A stretch of DNA of 43,695 nt from an uncultured Eubacteriales bacterium. Its GTDB lineage: Bacteria; Bacillota; Clostridia; Oscillospirales; CAG-272. The DNA lies in assembly GCA_900546315.1 (NCBI GenBank), contig URCP01000018.1:1-43695 (forward strand), in the 5' to 3' direction. This document shows positions 8,609 through 17,299 of the stretch, piece by piece; positions within the stretch are counted from its first letter, which is position 1, and each line of letters begins with the position of its first letter. A program made the translations under genes and the position numbers. The notes below the pieces were generated by a model. That model searched no databases. It saw only the letters and a program-made list of their open reading frames with translations, and had not been told where the DNA came from.

Positions 8609-8854
8609 TCATCCGGACGGTCGTGTAATCACGCTGTAAACTATCCCGGCGGAGCGCATTGTCCTTTCCGCCCCGGCGGCGGCTCCGGCATTGACCCTTA
8701 TTCCCCACGCGCAGCCCATCGGCGTCTTCGCCGGGTCGAGCCTCGTGACATCCGACTGTATCCCGGCGGCGTCGAGAGCCGATCTCGCCTTCATCGCGTA
8801 GGTTATTGAGCCGACGCCGAACTCCGCGTACCGCCCTCCTCCGTACCGCATCAT
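8609..8854 (-). CDS. DUF3343 protein (putative Se/S carrier-like)
   Basis: 81 residues, start ATG 8854 behind GAGGGGTGA. It shows the DUF3343 pattern: SITYAMKARSALDAAGIQSD, then VTRLDPAKTPMGCAWGIRV with one conserved cysteine after the proline-rich turn. DUF3343 proteins are small, often encoded with cysteine desulfurases, YedF or selenium genes, and have been proposed to carry persulfide or selenide. The single cysteine (in PMGCAWG) would be the carrier site. It is the first gene of a two-gene operon with the desulfurase. Confidence 0.8.
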   Translation of the reverse strand: MMRYGGGRYAEFGVGSITYAMKARSALDAAGIQSDVTRLDPAKTPMGCAWGIRVNAGAAAGAERTMRSAGIVYSVITRPSG

Positions 8855-8891
8855 ATCACCCCTCTGTCAGTTTATGCGCCGAAAGTTTCTC

Positions 8892-8920
8892 TTGACAAAT
8901 CACTCGGAGTATGGTATAAT
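8892..8920 (+). promoter_or_regulatory. Promoter of the tandem lipoprotein operon
   Basis: TTGACA at 8892-8897 and TATAAT at 8915-8920 with a 17-base spacer, about 38 bases before the ATG at 8958. Confidence 0.85.
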
Positions 8921-8957
8921 GACTATACCCTACAAATCAAGAAAAAGAGGTGTCATT

Positions 8958-11186
8958 ATGCGAAAATTATTCAGATTCATTTCCCTGGCAATGGTATCGG
9001 CGCTCACTCTGTCGATGTTCTCCTGCGGTGAGGACGCGCCGGAGCCGGTTCCGGAAAAGACCGGCGTCTTCCGGGCGGAGGAGATAATCCCGCCGGATGA
9101 TTACATTTTCAATGACTACGCGGACATTGGCTGGTCAAACGGATACTTCACCATCGAGGGCAGGACGAAGCTCGACCCGGAGCATCCGGAAAAGGATCAG
9201 GAACGTGTTCTCCTGAAGGTCGCGGAGGACGGTACACAGACGGTCGAGTTCAGCGTGCTGGCGCTGAACGGCACGATAAAGATGTACACGAGAAAACTCG
9301 ACGACGGCAAAACGATTTCGGTCGAGGGCACCTTCGACACCGACCACTACGCGGACGTGAAGCTAATCGTCAGGGACAAGAAAGACAAGGTCACCTCCGA
9401 GCACGCGCTGAATGATATCTTCGGCATAAAGATCGAGGACATGACCTTCGACCCGATGAGCGCTTCCGTAACCTTCTACCCGCGCTTCGCGGACGAACGG
9501 GACGGCGTCATATATGTCGTCACGACGATAGGCGCGGCGAAGATCGACGGCGACAACATCTCCACCATAATGTCAAGGCAGCAAATACGCAGCTCCGCAT
9601 ATGGCAGTGACGGAATAGTCGTCGTGACGGACGACCGGAACGGGAACATAAAGCGCGCCGACTTCGACGCCGGAGAGTTCGTGAGCGTGGAGATTCCGAA
9701 CTCCCAGCTCCTTATGCGTCCTTTCGCGCTTGACGGCTATGTCATCGCCGGCGTGATAGATGGACAGATCGTCGGATGGACGAGGGACGAGAACGGTGGG
9801 CTGACGCAGGAACTGCTCTGCGACCCGCTGACGGCGGACGTCGCCGGACAGATGACCGGGCTCGCCGCGGTATCTGACAGAGAGTTCTATATCGGCATGA
9901 TAAACGAGCTCGACGGCGGAACAAATTATTACCGCCTGACGATGCTCGCTCCGGACGAAATCAAGGAGAAAGAAACTCTGACCGTCGCGCTCAGCGGACT
10001 TCGCGGAAAATCCGCCGCGTACGCGGTGAGCGAGTTCAACCGCACGCATGACGACATCAGGATCGAGCTCAGGCAATATGACATGACCGAACCGAACAAG
10101 TTTGTCGAGAATTTTGAGAAGGACATGGTTTCGGGCAACATCGCCGACGTCGTGATACTCGGCTCCAGCTTCGACGTCGCGAACTACGCCGAAAAGGGAC
10201 TTTTCGTCGACCTGTACCCGATCATGGACGCCGCCGGGTATGACAAGGGCAATTTCATGGATTCGATAAGCGGCTTTGAAAGGAACGGCACTCTTCCATA
10301 CATTCCGCTCGGAAGCCGTATCGACACCCTGTTCGGGCGGAAGTCGGATTTCCCGGACAAGCTGACGCTTGACGCTTTCCTCGACAAATTAGAGAACCTC
10401 GAGGACGACGTGACGCTGGTAGATTATCTGCGTTTTTCAAATATACTTGAGACGGCGATGGACGAGTTCGTCGACTTTGAGACCGGAAAGACAAACTTCT
10501 CGAACGATCTGTTCCGACGTTTCGCGGAGGACTATAAGAAATACGGTGACAACTACCGGCACATCGAGTCGCACAAGAGCGGCAGACGCGACGATATCTA
10601 CCCGGATTTCGCGAGCGGAAAGCAGCTGCTCCTGGACTCGCAGCTTAATATTGCGAATATGGCTGAGCTCGAGGCAAAGTACGGCGTCGACGACCTTGAG
10701 ATCGTCGGAAACCCACACAAATCCGGGAACGGCTCCACCCTGTCGCCGAGCACTTATATAGGAATAACCAAAAATTGTAAGAACACCGCCGCCGCGTGGG
10801 AGTTCATCGCGCTGAGAATCTCCGACAAGTATAAGGAAAAATATCTCACAAAGAGCGCGTTTGAGAACTACATGAACAGTCTTCCGAAGTACTATGCCTT
10901 CCCCACCGGAAGAACAGCGTGGACACCATTATTCGACGAGCCGAACGACGAGAGTCTGAAGGCGATGCTCGGCGACTACCGCCTCTTCGAGGTGACGGAT
11001 GAGTTCAGAAACACTCTGAGAGACACCGTAGCGGGCGCCTCTATCCTGCCGCCGATGTGGACAAAACTCAGATCGATAGTGATGGAAGAGCTTAACACCT
11101 ATATATCGCGCGATGGCATGAGTCTTGACGAGGCGATAAAGATAATCGACAACCGCGTGAATACGTACTATAACGAGAAGAACTGA
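8958..11186 (+). CDS. Lipoprotein with N-terminal propeller-like region and C-terminal ABC solute-binding domain
   Basis: The start is ATG 8958 (MRKLFRF); the in-frame ATG at 8874 lies upstream of the promoter. 742 residues. A lipoprotein signal ends in the lipobox LSMFSC at about residues 17-24. Residues about 40-355 form a beta-rich region with repeated strands (DGIVVVTDDRNGNIKRADF, DGYVIAGVIDGQIVGWTRDE), compatible with a partial beta-propeller. From about residue 360 a family-1 extracellular solute-binding fold follows (YAVSEFNRTHDDIRIELRQY, then ADVVILGSSFDVANYAEKGL). It would sit on the outer face of the membrane. No permease or ATPase is nearby. The next gene is a full-length paralogue. 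Confidence 0.82.
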   Translation: MRKLFRFISLAMVSALTLSMFSCGEDAPEPVPEKTGVFRAEEIIPPDDYIFNDYADIGWSNGYFTIEGRTKLDPEHPEKDQERVLLKVAEDGTQTVEFSVLALNGTIKMYTRKLDDGKTISVEGTFDTDHYADVKLIVRDKKDKVTSEHALNDIFGIKIEDMTFDPMSASVTFYPRFADERDGVIYVVTTIGAAKIDGDNISTIMSRQQIRSSAYGSDGIVVVTDDRNGNIKRADFDAGEFVSVEIPNSQLLMRPFALDGYVIAGVIDGQIVGWTRDENGGLTQELLCDPLTADVAGQMTGLAAVSDREFYIGMINELDGGTNYYRLTMLAPDEIKEKETLTVALSGLRGKSAAYAVSEFNRTHDDIRIELRQYDMTEPNKFVENFEKDMVSGNIADVVILGSSFDVANYAEKGLFVDLYPIMDAAGYDKGNFMDSISGFERNGTLPYIPLGSRIDTLFGRKSDFPDKLTLDAFLDKLENLEDDVTLVDYLRFSNILETAMDEFVDFETGKTNFSNDLFRRFAEDYKKYGDNYRHIESHKSGRRDDIYPDFASGKQLLLDSQLNIANMAELEAKYGVDDLEIVGNPHKSGNGSTLSPSTYIGITKNCKNTAAAWEFIALRISDKYKEKYLTKSAFENYMNSLPKYYAFPTGRTAWTPLFDEPNDESLKAMLGDYRLFEVTDEFRNTLRDTVAGASILPPMWTKLRSIVMEELNTYISRDGMSLDEAIKIIDNRVNTYYNEKN

Positions 11187-11215
11187 AACCGCTTCACGAA
11201 AAGGAGATTGCCCCC

Positions 11216-13432
11216 ATGAAGAAACGCATAGCTTCCGCATTTCTCGCCGCCTGCCTCATATTCCCGCTTATCTCCTGCCGGGGTGAGAGCCCGGAGCCGG
11301 AACGTGAGAGCTCCGGGCGCTTCCGCGGCACAGAGATCACTCTCCCGGACAGCTTCAAGATTGGGCAGGGCTCGATCTCGCTGTCCGGCGGAATCCTGCG
11401 GGTCGGCGGATGGTTTGTCGAGGACTACGATTATACTGACGCCGTCCTCACTCTCGACGCCGCGACAGGCGAGGTTCTGTCCGACAGCGGCGTCATGGAA
11501 AGCGCCGACGACGGCTACCGCGAGTCAGGCAAATTTTCTCTCGAAGACGGATATCTGACCGTCGGGAGCCTGATATCTGATGACAAGGTAGAAAAAGTAA
11601 GGCTGCTCAGAACCGACGCAAAAGGAAAAACCATCTCCGAATACGACTGCGAGGAGCTGTTCGGCACCGATGTGAACGGCATAACAGGCAACCTCGCTTC
11701 CGGTGAGGGCTTTTTCGGGATTGTCTTCGCCGCTGAGAGCGATGGTGAACTCTATATCGTCTCAAACACCGGAGCGGTGCGTATCGACAGAAACAGAGAT
11801 ATCAAGCGCGTCGATTCATCAGTCCGGATAACCGGAGCCGTACTGACCGGCGGCAATCTCCGGGTTTTCGACGGAAACGGCGTATATGACGTGGATTTTC
11901 TCTCCGGAGAGATGAAAAAGGACAATATCTCCGGTCTCAGAAACGTGAAGGTGATACCTGTCCCCGGATACGATTTCGGCGGGATAACCGGCACGGCAAT
12001 CCACGGCTGGACAAGGAACGCCGACGGAGAATATGAGGAAAGCGTCGTGTGCGACCTTCTCTCGGCGGATATTCCCGGGCAGATAGTCTCGGCGGCGGTC
12101 GGTGATGACCACATTTACGCCGTCGTCAGGGACAGCCTCGACTTTGCGTACAGTCTCTGGCGTCTCGATGAGATCCCGATGAATGAGATAAAGGAGCGGA
12201 AGCTCCTGACCATCGCCGTCGTCGGCCGCGCCGATGACTTCACGACCTATGCCGTCTGTGAGTTCAACCGCGCGCATGACGATATCCGTATTGAGATAAA
12301 GCGTTATGAGTCCGAAAGCGACACCGACTTCTCATCGGCGGTTACGGAGTTTGAGCGTGACGCCCTGTCCGGAAAGCTCGCCGATATCCTCCTGATAGAC
12401 GCGGATACCGGCGCGGACATCTCGAACTACTCCGAAAAAGGCTTCTTCACCGACCTGACGCCGCTGATGGAGAGAAGCGGATACGACAGCGGAAACATCC
12501 TCGACAGCGTGAAGGAGATGTCCGGTCGTGACAGGATATATTACCTGCCGCTCGAGACCGCGACATCAACCCTTTACGGCAGCGCCGCTGATTTCCCGGA
12601 CGAAATGACTCTCGGGACAATGCTTGACAAGCTCGAAAACCTCGGCGAGGACGAGTGCCTTATGCCCTTCATGAGCTTTTCAAAGATGCTGTCGCTTTCA
12701 CTCGATGAGTTCATCGACTACGATACCGGAAAGACGGATTTCGGCAACGACCTGTTCCGCCGTTTCGCGGAGGACTATAAACGGTTCGGCGATGGTTATC
12801 ACTCGGACAAGATGACAGAAGACAACATTTTCGCGGCGCTCGCGAATGGCGAGACGCTGCTTATTTCCAGAGCCCCGGACGCCGGTATCTACGCGAAGTG
12901 CGCGGCGAATTACGGAATCGACGATCTTATATCCGTCGGTTACCCGACACATGACGGCGGCGGAACGATACTCACGCCGAAGCTGATTATCGCGGTCTCA
13001 AAGGACTCGTCCGATCCGGACGCGGCGTTCGGTTTCATCCGGACGCGCATCGACGACAAATACATTCTGAGGAACAACTCTCTGTCCGCGACAGTTACGA
13101 AGAGCTCGCTCGACAAATACCTCTCTTCCCTCCCGCGCTGGCTGTATTACGGCAAGTACGGACTGTCAAGAGCGAACGAGCCTCTCGACCCCGAGACCGC
13201 GGAAAGATATGTCGGCGAAGGATATTACGAATACCACCTGACCGACGAAAAGCTCGCCGGACTGCGCGGCGATATACAGAACGCGAGACCCGTGACGCCG
13301 CTCGAGAAGAAGATCATCTCTGTCATCATGGAAGAGCTCGACGTCTACCGAAACCGCGAGGGCATGAGTCTTGAAGAGGTTATAAAGATCATCGACAACC
13401 GCGTTAATACGTACTATAACGAGAAGAACTGA
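11216..13432 (+). CDS. Second lipoprotein paralogue: propeller-like region plus solute-binding domain
   Basis: 738 residues, ATG 11216 behind AAAGGAG, 29 bases after the previous stop. Lipobox FPLISC near residue 20. It is colinear with the preceding protein: an N-terminal beta-rich half (VSNTGAVRIDRNRDIKRVD, DYDFGGITG-type repeats) and a C-terminal binding domain (YAVCEFNRAHDDIRIEIKRY). The last stretch, KIIDNRVNTYYNEKN, is identical in both, and the DNA of the last about 70 bases is nearly identical. This points to tandem duplication with possible gene conversion at the 3' end. The binding half has diverged more than the tail, which suggests different ligands. Probably cotranscribed with the AraC gene that follows. 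Confidence 0.82.
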   Translation: MKKRIASAFLAACLIFPLISCRGESPEPERESSGRFRGTEITLPDSFKIGQGSISLSGGILRVGGWFVEDYDYTDAVLTLDAATGEVLSDSGVMESADDGYRESGKFSLEDGYLTVGSLISDDKVEKVRLLRTDAKGKTISEYDCEELFGTDVNGITGNLASGEGFFGIVFAAESDGELYIVSNTGAVRIDRNRDIKRVDSSVRITGAVLTGGNLRVFDGNGVYDVDFLSGEMKKDNISGLRNVKVIPVPGYDFGGITGTAIHGWTRNADGEYEESVVCDLLSADIPGQIVSAAVGDDHIYAVVRDSLDFAYSLWRLDEIPMNEIKERKLLTIAVVGRADDFTTYAVCEFNRAHDDIRIEIKRYESESDTDFSSAVTEFERDALSGKLADILLIDADTGADISNYSEKGFFTDLTPLMERSGYDSGNILDSVKEMSGRDRIYYLPLETATSTLYGSAADFPDEMTLGTMLDKLENLGEDECLMPFMSFSKMLSLSLDEFIDYDTGKTDFGNDLFRRFAEDYKRFGDGYHSDKMTEDNIFAALANGETLLISRAPDAGIYAKCAANYGIDDLISVGYPTHDGGGTILTPKLIIAVSKDSSDPDAAFGFIRTRIDDKYILRNNSLSATVTKSSLDKYLSSLPRWLYYGKYGLSRANEPLDPETAERYVGEGYYEYHLTDEKLAGLRGDIQNARPVTPLEKKIISVIMEELDVYRNREGMSLEEVIKIIDNRVNTYYNEKN

Positions 13433-13461
13433 AAGACCAGCCGTCTTACGGAGGCAGCCGC

Positions 13462-14277
13462 ATGAATACGATATTCCACGATTTTTCCGCCCCGATGTTC
13501 GCGTTTCACAGGACGACGCACTGGGAAGGCTCAAAAGAATTTCACTTTCACAATCACTACGAGCTCGACGTGATTAAGAGCGGCGACATGACGCTTATCG
13601 CGAACGGAACGCGCATAGATCACCGCGGGCCATGCCTCCTGCTCTATAAGCCGTATTCCTGTCACGTGAACATCGATCATCCGACCGATAATTATGACAT
13701 CTTCGTCTTTCATTTCGCAAAGTCGGTCGCGGAGAGCTTTTCTCAGTTCGTCGACGTGAACGACCTCTACCTGAGAGATATAACGCTCATCCCGCTTGAG
13801 GACAGGCTGTACGACGAGGTGTTCTCGATACTCGGCGCGTTCGACGAGGCACCGGAGAGGGAGACTCAGCGCAGACTGCTGCTCGCGTGCCTTCTCGAGA
13901 TCACGAAGAGAAACATCGGCAAATCGATCACAGAGGCGATAGATGAAAAGTACCGCTACATTCACGACGCCGCGAACTACGTCACCGATCACTTCGGGGA
14001 GCGTCTCACGTCTGACAGCATCGCGAAGCAGTTTCTCGTGTCCACCCGTAAGCTCGAAAACGACTTCAAATCGGTGATGAGCATGACGCTGCGGCAGTAC
14101 ATACTCGACATAAGGATAGCGAACTCTATACGTCTGATGTCGCTCGGACAGAAGGTCGCGCAGGTCGCCTATATGTGCGGTTTCGCGAGCGAGACGCACT
14201 TCATCCACGCGTTCAAGGGAAGAATGGGAATATCGCCGTACCAGTACTCAAAGATAGTCAAATCAAAAGAAAACTGA
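13462..14277 (+). CDS. AraC-family regulator with N-terminal cupin
   Basis: 271 residues, ATG 13462 behind GGAGG, 29 bases after the second lipoprotein. Residues about 15-100 are a cupin-type ligand domain (EFHFHNHYELDVIKSGDMTL). Residues about 165-270 hold two helix-turn-helices (LTSDSIAKQFLVSTRKLEND; VAQVAYMCGFASETHFIHAF, then KGRMGISPYQY). AraC proteins of this layout usually activate sugar or oligosaccharide genes. Placement in the operon suggests it controls the lipoproteins or an unlinked locus, which is inference. A strong terminator follows. Confidence 0.9.
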   Translation: MNTIFHDFSAPMFAFHRTTHWEGSKEFHFHNHYELDVIKSGDMTLIANGTRIDHRGPCLLLYKPYSCHVNIDHPTDNYDIFVFHFAKSVAESFSQFVDVNDLYLRDITLIPLEDRLYDEVFSILGAFDEAPERETQRRLLLACLLEITKRNIGKSITEAIDEKYRYIHDAANYVTDHFGERLTSDSIAKQFLVSTRKLENDFKSVMSMTLRQYILDIRIANSIRLMSLGQKVAQVAYMCGFASETHFIHAFKGRMGISPYQYSKIVKSKEN

Positions 14278-14283
14278 AAAGCA

Positions 14284-14318
14284 CCCCGTCCGCTCTCGCA
14301 CGGACGGGGCGCTGTTTT
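14284..14318 (+). terminator. Terminator after the AraC gene
   Basis: Nine-base perfect stem CCCCGTCCG/CGGACGGGG with an eight-base loop, then GCGCTGTTTT. It lies between convergent genes. Confidence 0.8.
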
Positions 14319-14340
14319 ATGAAAAAGCGTTATGTGAAGC

Positions 14341-15150
14341 TCAGTGCTTCTTTCTGAGCGCGAGTGCGAGACCAAGTGAAGCGGACGCCGCGAGAACTAC
14401 GACAGCGCTCATATCAGCGGTCTCGGCGGAAGCGGTGGGATCAGCCTCAGTCGTGTCAGCGACGGCGTTCGGACCCTTGTAGGATTCAGCCTCGGACTCG
14501 GTCTTAAAGAATGCCATGTACTCGATACAGCACTCGGCGCCATCCTCAGCCGGGGTCGAGCCGAACGGATAGTATCTGAACTGACGGATAGTGGAATCAG
14601 TCCAGACATATTCGCCCATCTGGAGAGAGGAAAGATCGACTATGACTTCCTGCCATTCTCCGGACTTCGCCGCGGGCATATCGTAATCAAGTGACCCCGC
14701 CGCCAGCGTCTGGGAAAGAACCGGTGAATCAAGAGAAGCCCAGAAGGTCGACTTTACCGCTGTTTCCGCGGCCTTGTCATTCAGCATATACCTGACCTTG
14801 AAGTACCTGTACTCGGAGCAGTCGAGCGACGGATAGTACTTGTCGTTATTCCACTGATAGTAGTTGAAGTCCATATAGTTCTGAGACGAACCGGACACCG
14901 GAACGACCTTTATGCAGTCGACGCCGTCCTTTGTCTCAGCCGTCCAGCGGCACCCGGTCCAATCCTCGTTGCAGAACGCGTTCGACCACGGAGACGCCGC
15001 GTCAGGTTCTCCCGTGTACATGAATTCCTTCTGTGTGAAGACGGTGTTTCCACCAGTGATGGGTTCGTCGGACTTTGTTATAGCCGATACCTGTACTGCC
15101 GCGGCAAGTACGACCGCGGTGGTGAGGAGCGCCGAGATGATCTTTTTCAT
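14341..15150 (-). CDS. Secreted surface protein with C-terminal membrane tail
   Basis: The start is ATG 15150 (MKKIISALLTTAVVLAAAV), preceded by GAAAGGA; the in-frame ATG at 15171 lies on the other side of that site. 269 residues. Residues 1-24 are a signal peptide. The middle (about 30-220) is rich in aromatic residues and resembles a beta-sandwich carbohydrate-binding or concanavalin-like module (YRYFKVRYMLN, SGEWQEVIVDLSSLQMGEYV, IRQFRYYPFG). A Thr/Glu/Ala-rich spacer leads to a terminal hydrophobic helix and RKKH. The tail has the shape of a sortase signal but lacks LPXTG; TADMS occupies that position. Function unknown; surface display is likely. Confidence 0.7.
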   Translation of the reverse strand: MKKIISALLTTAVVLAAAVQVSAITKSDEPITGGNTVFTQKEFMYTGEPDAASPWSNAFCNEDWTGCRWTAETKDGVDCIKVVPVSGSSQNYMDFNYYQWNNDKYYPSLDCSEYRYFKVRYMLNDKAAETAVKSTFWASLDSPVLSQTLAAGSLDYDMPAAKSGEWQEVIVDLSSLQMGEYVWTDSTIRQFRYYPFGSTPAEDGAECCIEYMAFFKTESEAESYKGPNAVADTTEADPTASAETADMSAVVVLAASASLGLALALRKKH

Positions 15151-15215
15151 TTTTGTGCTTCCTTTCAGCATCTGATTTTTTTGCGCGTATGTCGGACACG
15201 CTGTTTACATATAAG

Positions 15216-15244
15216 ATTATATCAGATTCAGTGAACCTTGTATA
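15216..15244 (-). promoter_or_regulatory. Promoter of the secreted surface protein gene
   Basis: On the minus strand TATACA (15244-15239) and TATAAT (15221-15216) with 17 bases between, leaving a 5' leader of about 60 bases. Confidence 0.6.
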
Positions 15245-15336
15245 TCATAAAAACGCAATTTCGGGGCAAAAAATTGCTTTTTTTCACATTCGTGAAAAAC
15301 CCGGACAGCATAGGATCGCGTGAAGCGGAACAACGA

Positions 15337-15371
15337 CATAAAACATCCCGCGGAACGATTAGCTCCGCGGG
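15337..15371 (-). terminator. Terminator after the glycyl-radical activase
   Basis: Eight-base stem CCCGCGGA/TCCGCGGG around a nine-base loop; on the minus strand it is followed by a TGTTTTA tract. It lies 10 bases past the stop of the activase gene. Confidence 0.7.
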
Positions 15372-15380
15372 TCTGTAATT

Positions 15381-16280
15381 TCAGGCTTTCCTGACCGTCT
15401 TCCTGCACATTCCGGACATCTCTTCAACCCATCTGTCGGATTCATCCGGCGTCGGGAATTCCGTGTCCTTCATCGCGTACGACCTTCCGAGACCGGCGCA
15501 CTTTGAGGTTCCGAGCGGATGGTACGGCTCGATGTCTATCCCGGTGACGCCGCGTGTCTCGTCCGCTATCTCCGCAACCCGCTCAAAATGCTCCGGATTG
15601 TCGTTGACGCCGGGGATTATCGGACAGCGCAGAACTATATCCGCCCCCATACTGTCGATGAAACGCAGATTCTCAAGTATCGGACCGAATGGGACACCCG
15701 TATACTTTCGATGCGTCTCGTCGTCGGTCAGCTTGATATCGAACAGGAAGGTGTCGACGAGCGGCAGAACATCTTTCAGTGTGCCGCGCTTCACGAATCC
15801 GCAGGTCTCGACACAGGTATTGACCCCCGCTCTCTTCGACGCCCCGAGCAGTCCTACGGCAAACTCCCCCTGCCACAGCGGCTCGCCGCCGGAGAGTGTC
15901 ATTCCGCCCCCGGACGCGTCATAGAACGCCTTGTCTTTGATCACCTCGTCCATGACCTCATCGACCGACATATTTTTCCCGACCCGTGCGAGAGCGTCGC
16001 ACCCGGTCCCGACGCACTCAAAGCAGGTGACGCACTTCTCACGATCGAGAAAGTGCCTTCTGTCCTTCACGGTCTGTGCCCCGGTCCGGCAGAGCGGCAG
16101 ACACCTGAGACAGGATACGCACTTGTCGGCGTAATAAAGCAGCTCCGGTCTGACGTTCTGTGACTCGGGATTATGACACCACGCGCACCTCAGCGGACAT
16201 CCCTTCAGAAATACGTTCGTCCGTATCCCCGGTCCGTCGCTCGTGCAGAATTTCTGTATATTGAATATAGTTCCGTTCAT
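15381..16280 (-). CDS. Glycyl-radical enzyme activating protein (radical SAM)
   Basis: 299 residues, ATG 16280 behind CGGAGGA. The radical SAM cluster motif is C28-x3-C32-x2-C35 (GCPLRCAWC), preceded by the family signature FCTSDGPGIRTNVFLKG. Two extra ferredoxin-type clusters are indicated by C54/C57/C60/C64 and C83/C86/C89/C94. SGGEPLWQ is the SAM-binding motif. Such activases place a radical on a glycine of a partner enzyme. The partner is almost certainly the glycyl radical enzyme at 17296-19266, transcribed divergently. The two-cluster insert is typical of activases of the dehydratase/decarboxylase-type glycyl radical enzymes rather than of PflA. Confidence 0.93.
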   Translation of the reverse strand: MNGTIFNIQKFCTSDGPGIRTNVFLKGCPLRCAWCHNPESQNVRPELLYYADKCVSCLRCLPLCRTGAQTVKDRRHFLDREKCVTCFECVGTGCDALARVGKNMSVDEVMDEVIKDKAFYDASGGGMTLSGGEPLWQGEFAVGLLGASKRAGVNTCVETCGFVKRGTLKDVLPLVDTFLFDIKLTDDETHRKYTGVPFGPILENLRFIDSMGADIVLRCPIIPGVNDNPEHFERVAEIADETRGVTGIDIEPYHPLGTSKCAGLGRSYAMKDTEFPTPDESDRWVEEMSGMCRKTVRKA

Positions 16281-16309
16281 ATATGTATCCTCCGCTCTGC
16301 GATGACAAC

Positions 16310-16338
16310 ATTATAGCACATAACAAAACGGATTGCAA
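16310..16338 (-). promoter_or_regulatory. Promoter of the activase gene
   Basis: Minus strand TTGCAA (16338-16333), 17-base spacer, TATAAT (16315-16310), 30 bases before the start codon. Confidence 0.7.
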
Positions 16339-16376
16339 CAGGCGCGGAGAAATTTTCTCTTTTTCGTCGTTTCCTC

Positions 16377-16405
16377 TTGACATTTTATATATAATATGCT
16401 ATACT
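16377..16405 (+). promoter_or_regulatory. Promoter of the IclR-glycyl radical enzyme operon
   Basis: TTGACA at 16377-16382 and TATACT at 16400-16405, spacer 17. It is back to back with the activase promoter, 39 bases apart, so one operator in between could control both units. Confidence 0.78.
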
Positions 16406-16489
16406 ATATTCAGAATAACAAGTCCTAAAATAAAATTCTGACCAAACAGTTTTGATGCTTTCAAAACCACATCAGAACTGGAAGTTTGT

Positions 16490-17299
16490 ATGAAAGGTAT
16501 TGCCATAAGCATGGAAAAGAAATACTCGGCTCCCGCGGTGGAGAAGATGCTCGATATTGCGGAGCTCCTGTCCCGGAGCGACTCGGGGTACTCGATAAAT
16601 GAGATAGCGCGGCTCACCGGCAGCCCGGTCAACACGGTCTACAGAATATGTATGGTGCTGAATGAGCGCGGATACCTGATATCCGACCCGGAGAGCGGAC
16701 ATTTCGTTCCCGGCAGCGGCTTCTATTTTCTCGGAAAGGCGGCGGAGAGGCGGATGAAGCTCAACACCGCCGCCGGTCCACTTCTCGGGCGTCTCGCGAA
16801 GGAGTCCGGAGAGTCGACGCAGCTCGTGACCCTGCGTGAGAATTTCGCGGTGATACAGATGCAGTTCGAGACGGAAAACCCGATAAAGCTCGTCGCGGAG
16901 ATCGGAACACTGCTCCCGGCGCATTGTTCGGCGGGTTCCAAGGTGATACTCGCGAACTCACCGGAGCTCGCGGACGGACTGCCGGAAACGCTGACCGGCA
17001 TGACGCCGAACACGATACGCACGCGCGAAGAGCTCCTCGCGGAGCTTGAGACTGTCCGTGAGAGCGGAATCGCGTATGACAGCGAGGAATGTATCCCTGG
17101 CGTCTCCTGCGTCGGCGCGCCTGTCTTCGGCGCGGACGGGAAATGTATCGCCGGAATCGACATAATGTACCTCATGTATCGGGTCGACGAGGAAAAGAAG
17201 AAACAATTCGAGAAAATGGTAAGAAAAACCGCCGCGGAGATATCCGAGCGTCTCGGGTTCAGCCCGGCGGAACTATCTGAGAAAGGAAGAAGAAAATGA
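16490..17299 (+). CDS. IclR-family transcriptional regulator
   Basis: 269 residues from ATG 16490 (GGAAG upstream); an internal ATG at 16511 is also possible. Residues about 15-75 are the winged helix (VEKMLDIAELLSRSDSGYSI, then NEIARLTGSPVNTVYRICMV). Residues about 85-255 are the IclR effector domain (GESTQLVTLRENFAVIQMQ, LPAHCSAGSKVILA, IPGVSCVGAPVFGADGKCIAG). The stop overlaps the start of the glycyl radical enzyme gene by four bases (ATGA), so the two are translationally coupled. IclR proteins commonly respond to small organic acids or aromatic or sugar-derived ligands, which may be the enzyme's substrate or product. Confidence 0.92.
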   Translation: MKGIAISMEKKYSAPAVEKMLDIAELLSRSDSGYSINEIARLTGSPVNTVYRICMVLNERGYLISDPESGHFVPGSGFYFLGKAAERRMKLNTAAGPLLGRLAKESGESTQLVTLRENFAVIQMQFETENPIKLVAEIGTLLPAHCSAGSKVILANSPELADGLPETLTGMTPNTIRTREELLAELETVRESGIAYDSEECIPGVSCVGAPVFGADGKCIAGIDIMYLMYRVDEEKKKQFEKMVRKTAAEISERLGFSPAELSEKGRRK

